A stretch of DNA of 64,000 nucleotides from Rhizobium freirei PRF 81 (GTDB taxonomy: Bacteria > Pseudomonadota > Alphaproteobacteria > Rhizobiales > Rhizobiaceae): positions 1 to 64,000 of the forward strand of contig NZ_AQHN01000070.1 in assembly GCF_000359745.1 (NCBI RefSeq). The letters are read 5' to 3'. Made by a program: the position numbers and the translations under genes. Position 1 is the stretch's first letter. The number at the start of each line of letters is the position of its first letter. Below the pieces are notes generated by a model. That model did not search any database. It saw nothing but the letters and a program-made list of their open reading frames with translations, and was not told where the DNA came from. Positions 17,133 to 25,230 of the stretch are shown one piece after another.

Positions 17133-18011
17133 ATGTCCATCGAAATTTTGAATCGCGAAGCTCAGGGCGAAATGGTTCAGTCTTCAAAGGCAACGGTCGA
17201 GCCGGTTGCCAGCGATGTGCTTGGACGCATCGGAAATCTAGAAACGCGCCTTGCTCGCTCGGCGCGCGAAATCGATGCCGCTCAGGCTGTCCGCTATCGC
17301 GTTTTCGTCGAAGAGATGAACGCGCAGCTGCCGGCCGACGCCATGCGTCGGCAGCGCGATATCGATAGCTGGGATGCAGTCTGCGACCATCTTCTGGTGT
17401 TGGACCGCTCGCTCGAAGGCGATCCGGAAGACCAGATCGTCGGCACCTATCGCCTGCTCCGCCAGGACGTGGCCATGGCCAATAGCGGTTTCTATTCTTC
17501 CTCGGAATTCGACATCGACGCACTGCTTGCCCGCCATCCCGACAAGCGCTTCATGGAACTCGGCCGTTCCTGCGTCCTGCCGAATTACCGCACCAAGCGC
17601 ACGGTCGAGCTGCTGTGGCAGGGCAATTGGGCCTACGCGCTGAAGCATGGCATGAGCGCGATGTTCGGTTGCGCCTCTTTCCCCGGCGTTCTTCCGGAAC
17701 AGCACGCGCTGGCCTTGTCCTTCCTCTATCATAATGTGGTCGCCAAGGATGAGTGGGCCGTCAGCGCTCTGCCGTCGCTCGCCCGCACCATGGACCTGAT
17801 GCCGGTCGAGGCCGTCAACCCGAAGAAGGCCTTGATGGCGCTGCCGCCCTTGATCAAGGGCTATTTGCGTCTTGGCGCCATGGTCGGCTCGACCGCGGTC
17901 GTCGATAAGGCCTTCAACACGACCGATGTCCTGATCGTCCTGCCGATCGCCAGCATCTCGGATCGCTACGTCAACTATTACGGCGCAGACGCCGGTCGCT
18001 TTGCGAGCTGA
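17133..18011 (+). CDS. olsB: L-ornithine N-alpha-acyltransferase OlsB
   Basis: OlsB transfers a 3-hydroxyacyl chain from acyl-ACP to the alpha-amino group of ornithine, the first step of phosphorus-free ornithine lipid synthesis. The 292-residue protein has the GNAT-like OlsB fold: REIDAAQAVRYRVFVEEMNA, FMELGRSCVLPNYRTKRTVE and MSAMFGCASFPG. The chosen ATG follows an AGGGGGAGA ribosome-binding site. Its neighbours (hybrid kinase upstream, cyclase, then malic enzyme and mutS) match the Sinorhizobium olsB locus. The second enzyme, olsA, is about 17 kb downstream. A Pho-box-like element lies just upstream. Confidence 0.93.
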   Translation: MSIEILNREAQGEMVQSSKATVEPVASDVLGRIGNLETRLARSAREIDAAQAVRYRVFVEEMNAQLPADAMRRQRDIDSWDAVCDHLLVLDRSLEGDPEDQIVGTYRLLRQDVAMANSGFYSSSEFDIDALLARHPDKRFMELGRSCVLPNYRTKRTVELLWQGNWAYALKHGMSAMFGCASFPGVLPEQHALALSFLYHNVVAKDEWAVSALPSLARTMDLMPVEAVNPKKALMALPPLIKGYLRLGAMVGSTAVVDKAFNTTDVLIVLPIASISDRYVNYYGADAGRFAS

Positions 18012-18017
18012 ACCTTA

Positions 18018-19427
18018 CTAAGGGATCGAAAAAATATCGATCGCGTCCGTGATGCCGCGCAGCGCGACGTGATGCGATTGCGGCTTCAAGCCCCGCGTGG
18101 TCAGCAGTTCGGCGGCGCGGGTATTTTCCAGCACCGCACTAGTGGCGAATATCTCGCTCGACGTTGCCAGATGTTGCACGCGGGAAGCGATATTGACGGT
18201 TTGTCCGAAATAATCCTGCCGCTCGTTCAGATTGACCGCGATGCACGGTCCCTCGTGGATGCCGATCTTTAAGAGAAGATCGTCGTTGCCGCGTTCCTTG
18301 TTGAGGTTCGACATAGCCTCGCGCATCCGCATCGCCGCCGCCACCGCCCGGTCCGGCGTCGGAAAAGTGGCCATCACTGCGTCACCAATGGTTTTGACGA
18401 CCGCGCCGGCCTCCGCCCCCACGATCTCATGCAGGATGCTGAAATGCGTTTTGACGAGATCGAAGGCCGCAAGATCGCCGACCCTCTCATAGAGCTCCGT
18501 CGAGCCGCGTAGATCGGTGAAGAGGAAGGTGAGGCTGGCGATTTTCAGCCTTTGGTTGATGTCGATGGTTTCCGTTCGATAGATGTCGCGGAAAGTCTGG
18601 TTGGAGAGCAGACGCTTGGCGGTCAGGAATGGCCTGCGGTGGCCGAGCAAGGTGTGAAGCGCATCGTTGGCAATGCACACAGAGGGCAGCGTGCGGACCT
18701 CCGTGTGATTTTCTATGACGATGCGCAATGGGCCGGGTCTGAGCTCCATGGTGTCGCTCAGCCGATGCATGCGGTCGAACACCAGCGATATGCTTTGCCG
18801 CTCCTTGGATGGTTCGCCTTTTACATCGATGAATTGGGCGCTATGGGTCACCGGTTCAAAGATGATGATAAATTCGGCCGGCAATTGCAGCGATACCACT
18901 GCCTTTTCGCCCGCCGGCAGCTCCAGCGCTTCCAGTATGAATTGCTCAACCTTTTCCTCATAACCCTCATCCGGAAGATCGACGCCCGAACTCCAGTAGA
19001 TCTGACGAAAATACTCCATAGGCGCTAGATCATGCGGATTGTGGGCGCCGATACGGCGTATGCGCGGACTGACGGTAAAGGTGACTTCGACCATTTCGTC
19101 GAGCGTCGGCTCGTAGCCGGCGGCGCATAAAGCACAGCTGTAAGTGTCGCTCTGGACGGTTTTCAGCGACGTGTTGACATCCAGAACACCGCCGCATCCC
19201 GGGCACAGCACATTCCATGACATCTCGAACAGGCCGAGACGCGCCGTATGCAGGAAAGTGCTGATGGTTTGTTCTTCGTCGAAGCCATGGTCGGCGGCGA
19301 AGGCAAGCGCATTCACGCGATTGAGCTTGCGGTCGGGTGCCTCAAGGACCAGCCGCTCGATTGCATCGACGATATCCCGCGGCGCCGAATGGCGCAGCGC
19401 TTCGAATAGGGGTTGAGCATCACTCAT
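18018..19427 (-). CDS. Class III adenylate/guanylate cyclase with N-terminal zinc-ribbon (DUF5939-like) region
   Basis: A 469-residue cytosolic class III cyclase. The N-terminal half (about 1-300) resembles DUF5939 and contains a four-cysteine zinc-ribbon pattern (VLCPGCGGVLDV and SCALCAAGYEP, about residues 73-107). The C-terminal cyclase homology domain (about 305-469) has metal-binding Asp in LTFLFTDLRGSTELYERVGD, VVKTIGDAVMATFP, and the transition-state Asn/Arg in YFGQTVNIASRVQ. The Lys in VVKTIGD suggests ATP rather than GTP as substrate. No transmembrane segment is seen. It lies 70 bases downstream of the malic enzyme gene on the same strand and may be cotranscribed with it. Confidence 0.88.
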   Translation of the reverse strand: MSDAQPLFEALRHSAPRDIVDAIERLVLEAPDRKLNRVNALAFAADHGFDEEQTISTFLHTARLGLFEMSWNVLCPGCGGVLDVNTSLKTVQSDTYSCALCAAGYEPTLDEMVEVTFTVSPRIRRIGAHNPHDLAPMEYFRQIYWSSGVDLPDEGYEEKVEQFILEALELPAGEKAVVSLQLPAEFIIIFEPVTHSAQFIDVKGEPSKERQSISLVFDRMHRLSDTMELRPGPLRIVIENHTEVRTLPSVCIANDALHTLLGHRRPFLTAKRLLSNQTFRDIYRTETIDINQRLKIASLTFLFTDLRGSTELYERVGDLAAFDLVKTHFSILHEIVGAEAGAVVKTIGDAVMATFPTPDRAVAAAMRMREAMSNLNKERGNDDLLLKIGIHEGPCIAVNLNERQDYFGQTVNIASRVQHLATSSEIFATSAVLENTRAAELLTTRGLKPQSHHVALRGITDAIDIFSIP

Positions 19428-19497
19428 TTCCCTATTCTACACCTATTGCGCGGGGCAGCCATCATCTTTGTTCGGCCGCCGGCCCCGCTGGCGGGAA

Positions 19498-21786
19498 CTA
19501 TGCGCCGGCACCATAGGCGGCGATGGCCGCCATGTTGACGATGTCGGAATCCTTGGCGCCCATCGAGGTGATCTGCACCGGCTTGTCGAGCCCGACGAGC
19601 AGCGGTCCGATGACCGTGGAACCGCCGAGCTCCTGCAGCATCCTGGTGGAGATCGCCGCCGAGTGGAAGGCCGGCATGATGAGGACGTTGGCCGGACCTG
19701 ATAGCCGCGAGAAGGGATAAAGGCTCTCCATGATCTTGCGGTTCAACGCGACGTCGGCTGCCATTTCGCCATCGAATTCGAAGTTCACATGGCGCTTGTC
19801 GAGGATATTGACCGCTTCGCGCACCCGCTCCGAGCGCTCGCCCGAGGGATGGCCGAAGGTGGAATAGGCGAGCATCGCGACGCGTGGCTCGTAACCCATG
19901 CGCCGGGCGAAGCCGGCGGCCTCTTGCGCGATCTCCGCCAGTTCCTCGGCAGTCGGCATATCATGCACCGCGGTGTCGGCGACGAAGACGGTGCGGCCGC
20001 GGGCAAGCACGATCGATACGCCGATGACCCGATGCCCCGGTTTGGCATCGATGCAGCGACGCACATCTCCGAGCGCCGTCGAATAGTTGCGCGTCACGCC
20101 GGTCACCATGCCGTCGGCGTCTCCCAATGCCACCATGCAGGCGGCGAAGTGATTGCGGTCGTTGTGGATCAGGCGCGTCACGTCGCGGTGCAGATAGCCC
20201 TGGCGCTGCAGCCGGGCATAGAGATAGTCGATGTAAGTGTCGACCCGCTTGGAAATGCGAGCATTGACGATCTCCAGGCCGGGGCGATTGAGATCGATGC
20301 CGGCACGTTCGGCGGTGGAGTGGATCAGGTCCTCGCGGCCGAGCAGGATGGCTGTGCCGAGACCCTGGTTGGCATAGGAGAGGGCGGCACGCATGACCTG
20401 CTCTTCTTCCGCTTCGGCAAAGACGATGCGCTTCTGATACCGGCGCACGCGCTCGTAGAGCTGCGACAGTGTCGAGGCGATCGGATCGCGCCGGGCCGAA
20501 AGTTCGCGGGCATAGGCGTCCATGTCAGGCATGTTGCGGCGGGCGACGCCGCTTTCGATCGCCGCCTTGGCAACGGCCACCGGAATTGCCGAGATCAGAC
20601 GCGGGTCGAACGGCACGGGGATGATGTATTGCGCCCCGAAGCGGGGCCTTGCGCCCTGATAGGCGGCCACCACGTCATCAGGCACATCTTCGCGCGCCAG
20701 GCTCGCCAGCGCATTGACGGCGGCGATCTTCATCTCGTCGTTGATGGTGCTGGCGCGCACGTCGAGAGCGCCGCGGAAGATATAGGGAAAGCCGAGGACG
20801 TTGTTGACCTGGTTCGGATAGTCGGAACGGCCAGTCGCCATGATGGCGTCGTCGCGAATGTGCGCCACTTCCTCCGGCGTGATTTCCGGATCGGGGTTGG
20901 CCATGGCGAAGATGATCGGCCTGTCCGCCATCGAGCGGATCATGTCTTCAGAGAAGGCATCCTTCTGCGACAGGCCGAGGACGACGTCGGCGCCCTTCAT
21001 CGCTTCCGCCAGCGTGCGCTTGTCGGTCTTGACCGCATGCGCAGACTTCCACTGGTTCATGCCTTCGCTGCGGCCCTGGTAGATCACGCCCTTGGTGTCG
21101 CAGAGGGTGACGTTTTCCGGGTTGAAGCCCATCGCCTTGATCAGTTCGATGCAGGCGATCGCGGCGGCACCGGCGCCGTTGCAGACGAGCTTGGTGGTCT
21201 TGAGGTCGCGGCCCGTCAGCTCCAGAGCGTTGATCAGGCCGGCGGCGGCGATAATGGCGGTGCCGTGCTGATCGTCATGGAAGACGGGGATGTCCATGAG
21301 TTCGCGCAGCCGCTGCTCGATGATGAAACAGTCGGGCGCCTTGATATCCTCGAGATTGATGCCGCCGAAGGAAGGGCCGAGATAACGCACGCAATTGATG
21401 AATTCGTCGACATTCTCCGTGTCGATCTCAAGGTCGATGGAATCGACATCGGCGAAGCGCTTGAAGAGAACCGATTTGCCTTCCATGACCGGCTTCGAAG
21501 CCAGAGCCCCAAGATTGCCGAGGCCGAGAATGGCCGTGCCGTTCGAGATGACGGCGACCATGTTGCCGCGCGACGTATAGTCGTAGGCCGTGGCCGGATC
21601 GGCGGCGATCGCTTTCACGGGAACGGCCACACCGGGCGAATAGGCAAGGGAGAGATCGCGTTGTGTCGCCATCGGCTTGGTCGGATTGATCTCAAGCTTG
21701 CCGGGCCGGCCCAGCTTGTGGAAGTCCAGCGCTTCCTGATCCGTGATCCCCGTCCCCGGACGCGACTTGCTCTTGCTGTCAGCCAT
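19498..21786 (-). CDS. tme: NADP-dependent malic enzyme with C-terminal phosphotransacetylase-like domain
   Basis: This enzyme decarboxylates malate to pyruvate, supplying NADPH and precursors for acetyl-CoA. The 762-residue protein is a fusion. Malic enzyme occupies about residues 1-430, with the malic N-domain (LSLAYSPGVAVPVKAI, VFHDDQHGTAIIAAAGLINA) and the NAD(P)-binding domain (KLVCNGAGAAAIACIELIKA, FAMANPDPEITPEEV). A phosphate acetyltransferase-like domain (about 435-762, ending GPLLVGLDKPVQITSMGA) follows. Rhizobia have two such fusions, Dme (NAD) and Tme (NADP). The olsB and mutS neighbours fit the Tme locus of Sinorhizobium, but cofactor preference is inferred from synteny. GGAGG precedes the ATG. 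Confidence 0.9.
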   Translation of the reverse strand: MADSKSKSRPGTGITDQEALDFHKLGRPGKLEINPTKPMATQRDLSLAYSPGVAVPVKAIAADPATAYDYTSRGNMVAVISNGTAILGLGNLGALASKPVMEGKSVLFKRFADVDSIDLEIDTENVDEFINCVRYLGPSFGGINLEDIKAPDCFIIEQRLRELMDIPVFHDDQHGTAIIAAAGLINALELTGRDLKTTKLVCNGAGAAAIACIELIKAMGFNPENVTLCDTKGVIYQGRSEGMNQWKSAHAVKTDKRTLAEAMKGADVVLGLSQKDAFSEDMIRSMADRPIIFAMANPDPEITPEEVAHIRDDAIMATGRSDYPNQVNNVLGFPYIFRGALDVRASTINDEMKIAAVNALASLAREDVPDDVVAAYQGARPRFGAQYIIPVPFDPRLISAIPVAVAKAAIESGVARRNMPDMDAYARELSARRDPIASTLSQLYERVRRYQKRIVFAEAEEEQVMRAALSYANQGLGTAILLGREDLIHSTAERAGIDLNRPGLEIVNARISKRVDTYIDYLYARLQRQGYLHRDVTRLIHNDRNHFAACMVALGDADGMVTGVTRNYSTALGDVRRCIDAKPGHRVIGVSIVLARGRTVFVADTAVHDMPTAEELAEIAQEAAGFARRMGYEPRVAMLAYSTFGHPSGERSERVREAVNILDKRHVNFEFDGEMAADVALNRKIMESLYPFSRLSGPANVLIMPAFHSAAISTRMLQELGGSTVIGPLLVGLDKPVQITSMGAKDSDIVNMAAIAAYGAGA

Positions 21787-21899
21787 TGTTCCTCCAAACC
21801 TCCTGTGGGCGACCGGTCCCTCTTGCCCGATAGCTGTTGTCTTCTATAGCGGCGGGCGGATAGGGTGACACCTCATTTTTTTGGAAAAACTGCACCTCC

Positions 21900-24641
21900 G
21901 TGAACGAACGTATAGCCACCAACATCGATGCTTTCTCGGCCGCAGAGCTTGCCTCGGAGGAAAGCCGCGCTTCGGCGACCCCGATGATGGAGCAGTATAT
22001 CGAGATCAAGGCGAACAATCCTGGTTCGCTTCTGTTCTATCGCATGGGCGATTTCTACGAACTGTTCTTCGAGGATGCCATCGATGCGTCGCGTGCGCTC
22101 GGCATCACGCTGACGAAGCGCGGCCAGCACATGGGGCAGGATATCCCGATGTGCGGCGTTCCGGTTCATGCCGCCGACGATTATCTGCAGAAGCTGATTT
22201 CGCTGGGTTTCCGCGTTGCCGTCTGCGAGCAGGTGGAAGATCCCGCCGAAGCGAAGAAGCGTGGCGGCAAGTCGGTGGTGCGCCGCGATGTCGTGCGCCT
22301 GGTAACGCCGGGTACGATTACCGAAGAAAAGCTGCTTTCGCCTTCGGAATCCAACTATCTGATGGCGCTGACGCGTATCCGCGGCGGCGCCGAGCCGCAG
22401 CTGGCGCTGGCGTGGATCGATATCTCCACAGGCGTCTTCCGCCTGGCGGAGACGGAAGCTTCGCGGCTGCTAGCCGATATCCTGCGCATCGATCCCAGAG
22501 AGCTGATCCTGCCGGATACGATGTTCCATGATCCGGAACTAAAGCCGGTCTTCGACATACTCGGCCGCACCGCCGTTCCGCAGCCGGCCGTGCTGTTCGA
22601 CAGCGCCAGCGCCGAGGGGCGGATCACGCGCTATTTCGGCGTATCGACGCTCGATGGTTTCGGCACCTTCAGTCGCGCCGAACTGGCCGCCGCCGCTGCC
22701 GCCGTCGCCTATGTGGAAAAGACCCAGCTTGCCGAGCGGCCGCCGCTCGGGTTGCCGGAACGCGAAAGCGGCGCCTCCACTCTTTTCATCGATCCGGCCA
22801 CCCGCGCCAATCTGGAACTGGTGCGCACGCTTTCCGGTGATCGCAACGGCGCGCTCCTGAAAGCCATCGATCGCACCGTGACCGGGGGCGGCGCCCGCCT
22901 TCTCGCAGAGCGGCTAATGTCGCCGCTCACAGATCCTCAGCGCATCAACGAGCGCTTGGATTCGATCGGATTCCTCGCGGAGGAACCATCGCTCTCCAGT
23001 GATCTGCGGGCAGCGCTGAAGCATGTGCCCGATATGCCGCGCGCCCTGTCGCGTCTTGCGCTCGATCGCGGAGGTCCGCGCGATCTTTGGGCAATCCGCC
23101 AGGGCTTGGCAGCCGCGACCGACGTTGCCCGTATGCTCGGAACAGCACTTCTGCCGGAAGAGCTGAAGGCTGCATTGGCCGGGCTCGTTGCCTTGCCCGC
23201 CGATCTCGAAGCGATGCTAGCCGCGACGCTTGCCGACGAGCTGCCCTTGCTGAAGCGCGACGGCGGCTTCCTGCGGGAAGGGGCGAATGCCGAGCTGGAC
23301 GAAGTGCGGGCACTCCGCGATCAGTCGCGCCGCGTCATCGCCGGCCTGCAGCTGCAATATGCCGATGAGACCGGCATCAAGTCGCTGAAGATCAAACATA
23401 ACAACGTACTCGGCTATTTCATCGAGGTCACGGCCGGCAATGCCGGGCCTATGACGGATACGAGCGAAGCCAAGGCGCGCTTCATCCATCGCCAGACCAT
23501 GGCGAATGCCATGCGCTTCACCACGACCGAGCTTGCCGATCTCGAAAGCCGCATCGCCAATGCCGCCGACAAGGCGCTGGCGATCGAGCTTGAAGCCTTC
23601 GACCGGATGGTCGCGGCCGTCGTGGCTGCTGCCGAGGCGATCAAGGCCGGTGCCCGTGCACTGTCGATCATCGATGTCGCGGCCGGCCTTGCGCTGCTTG
23701 CCGAGGAGCAGGCCTATTGCCGCCCTGTCGTCGATGGCAGCCGCATGTTCGCCATCGAAGGCGGCCGTCATCCGGTGGTGGAGCAGGCATTGCGCCGTCA
23801 GGCCGGCGGCCCCTTCGTCGCCAATAATTGCGATCTCTCGCCGAAGTCCGATGGCAAGGATGGCGCCATCTGGTTGCTGACCGGCCCGAACATGGGCGGT
23901 AAATCGACCTTTCTGCGTCAGAACGCGCTGATCGCCATCCTCGCGCAGATGGGCTCTTTCGTGCCCGCCGCCTCGGCACATATCGGCATTGTCGACCGGC
24001 TGTTCTCGCGCGTCGGTGCTTCCGACGATCTGGCCCGGGGGCGTTCGACCTTCATGGTCGAGATGGTCGAGACGGCGGCGATCCTCAATCAGGCGACCGA
24101 ACGTTCCCTCGTTATCCTCGACGAGATCGGTCGCGGCACCGCGACCTTCGATGGTCTTTCGATCGCCTGGGCGGCCGTCGAACATCTGCATGAGGCCAAC
24201 CGATGCCGCGGCCTCTTCGCCACGCATTTCCATGAGCTGACCGTCCTGTCGGAAAAGCTTGGCCGGCTTTCCAATGCCACCATGCGCGTCAAGGAGTGGG
24301 ATGGCGACGTCATTTTCCTGCATGAGGTCGGGCCGGGGGCTGCCGACCGCTCCTACGGTATCCAGGTGGCACGCCTCGCCGGCCTGCCGGCTTCCGTGGT
24401 GGCGCGCGCCCGCGACGTTCTGACGCGGCTCGAAGATGCGGACCGCAAGAATCCGGCAAGCCAGCTCATCGATGATCTGCCTCTCTTCCAGGTGGCGGTC
24501 CGCCGGGAGGAGGCGAGCGGGCGGCGCGAACCCTCCAAGGTCGAGGAGCGGCTGAAGACGCTCGATCTCGACGATCTGACGCCACGAGCCGCCCTCGACG
24601 TGCTCTACGAGCTGAAGAAAAATCTGACCAAGGCCGGCTGA
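21900..24641 (+). CDS. mutS: DNA mismatch repair protein MutS
   Basis: MutS recognises mismatches and recruits MutL. The 913-residue protein has the mismatch-contact Phe-X-Glu in YRMGDFYELFFEDA (domain I), the connector, lever and clamp regions, and the C-terminal ATPase with Walker A GPNMGGKSTFLRQN (near residue 662), FMVEMVETAAILNQAT, Walker B LVILDEIGRGTATFDG and LFATHFHELTVL. The GTG start is 113 bases from the divergent malic enzyme gene. The C-terminal tail (SGRREPSKVEERLKTLDLDD, then a helix) fits the tetramerisation region. It is followed by a small gene and glnD, as in other rhizobia. Confidence 0.97.
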   Translation: MNERIATNIDAFSAAELASEESRASATPMMEQYIEIKANNPGSLLFYRMGDFYELFFEDAIDASRALGITLTKRGQHMGQDIPMCGVPVHAADDYLQKLISLGFRVAVCEQVEDPAEAKKRGGKSVVRRDVVRLVTPGTITEEKLLSPSESNYLMALTRIRGGAEPQLALAWIDISTGVFRLAETEASRLLADILRIDPRELILPDTMFHDPELKPVFDILGRTAVPQPAVLFDSASAEGRITRYFGVSTLDGFGTFSRAELAAAAAAVAYVEKTQLAERPPLGLPERESGASTLFIDPATRANLELVRTLSGDRNGALLKAIDRTVTGGGARLLAERLMSPLTDPQRINERLDSIGFLAEEPSLSSDLRAALKHVPDMPRALSRLALDRGGPRDLWAIRQGLAAATDVARMLGTALLPEELKAALAGLVALPADLEAMLAATLADELPLLKRDGGFLREGANAELDEVRALRDQSRRVIAGLQLQYADETGIKSLKIKHNNVLGYFIEVTAGNAGPMTDTSEAKARFIHRQTMANAMRFTTTELADLESRIANAADKALAIELEAFDRMVAAVVAAAEAIKAGARALSIIDVAAGLALLAEEQAYCRPVVDGSRMFAIEGGRHPVVEQALRRQAGGPFVANNCDLSPKSDGKDGAIWLLTGPNMGGKSTFLRQNALIAILAQMGSFVPAASAHIGIVDRLFSRVGASDDLARGRSTFMVEMVETAAILNQATERSLVILDEIGRGTATFDGLSIAWAAVEHLHEANRCRGLFATHFHELTVLSEKLGRLSNATMRVKEWDGDVIFLHEVGPGAADRSYGIQVARLAGLPASVVARARDVLTRLEDADRKNPASQLIDDLPLFQVAVRREEASGRREPSKVEERLKTLDLDDLTPRAALDVLYELKKNLTKAG

Positions 24642-24668
24642 CCGAAGGCGACTTCCAAGGACACAAGC

Positions 24669-24983
24669 ATGCATCTCGAAAATCTTCTCGCTGAAGTCCG
24701 CATCCTGGCTGAGCGTTTTTCCCCGATCGCCGCGCGCGGCAAGATCTGCGGTGAAGGCGAGGCGCCGGATTGCGAGTCCGACCGCGGCCTTCTCAGCATC
24801 ACTTTATCGTGCAGCCGCATTTCCGACATTTGTTCGAGTATCGCCAAGGCCGGCTATTGGGAATGCGAGCGTGAAATGGTGACGCAGATCGGTGCTCAAT
24901 CGCGGAACATACTATATAGCTTGAATGAACTCAGGCGGACGCTTGAGATGCCCAAAGTGGATTCAGACCTCAGGTCAATTTGA
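24669..24983 (+). CDS. Small protein of unknown function between mutS and glnD
   Basis: A 104-residue protein with no recognised domain. It is predicted mainly helical and contains three cysteines (KICGEGEAPDCESDRGLL and ITLSCSRISDICSSIAKAGY). AAGGA lies seven bases before the ATG, 27 bases after mutS, which supports real translation. The last nine codons fall inside the left arm and centre of a perfect 51-base palindrome, so the C-terminus appears to have been overwritten or extended by a repeat element, and the ancestral stop may have differed. No signal peptide or membrane segment is seen. Confidence 0.55.
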   Translation: MHLENLLAEVRILAERFSPIAARGKICGEGEAPDCESDRGLLSITLSCSRISDICSSIAKAGYWECEREMVTQIGAQSRNILYSLNELRRTLEMPKVDSDLRSI

Positions 24984-25068
24984 CCTGAGGTCTGAATCCA
25001 CTTTCGAATCAAGGAATTAGAGCATGATGTCGGCCGAAAGCCGCTGACACCTTTCGGCATCATGCTCT
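24954..25068. repeat. RIME-type mosaic repeat (two palindromes), copy 1
   Basis: The first module is a perfect 25-bp inverted repeat around a single base (24954-25004; arm begins AAAGTGGATTCAGACCTCAG). A linker CGAATCAAGGAATT follows, then a second hairpin (25019-25068) bounded by AGAGCATGATG and CATCATGCTCT. The same two modules and linker occur in reverse order at 44514-44630. This matches the description of Rhizobium-specific intergenic mosaic elements. The first hairpin overlaps the end of the small upstream gene. The rest of the gap to glnD (25069-25230) shows nothing else recognisable. Confidence 0.8.
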
Positions 25069-25230
25069 CGCCCTAAAACTGCCGATTTCTGCGTCGATTG
25101 CCGTCACGCTTCGTCAACCTTGACCCGATAGAAACTTTAGGATCGTCGGGGCGACGGTTTGGCTCACGCCGGATGATGATTGCGGGTGCAGATTGCCTGT
25201 GTCAATCGCCGGGCAAAAAGGCTATAGCGC

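Noticed and set aside
19789..21849. Long open frame antisense to the malic enzyme gene
   Set aside because: It mirrors codon bias of the real GC-rich gene on the other strand, has no recognisable domain, and the opposite strand encodes an unmistakable malic enzyme.
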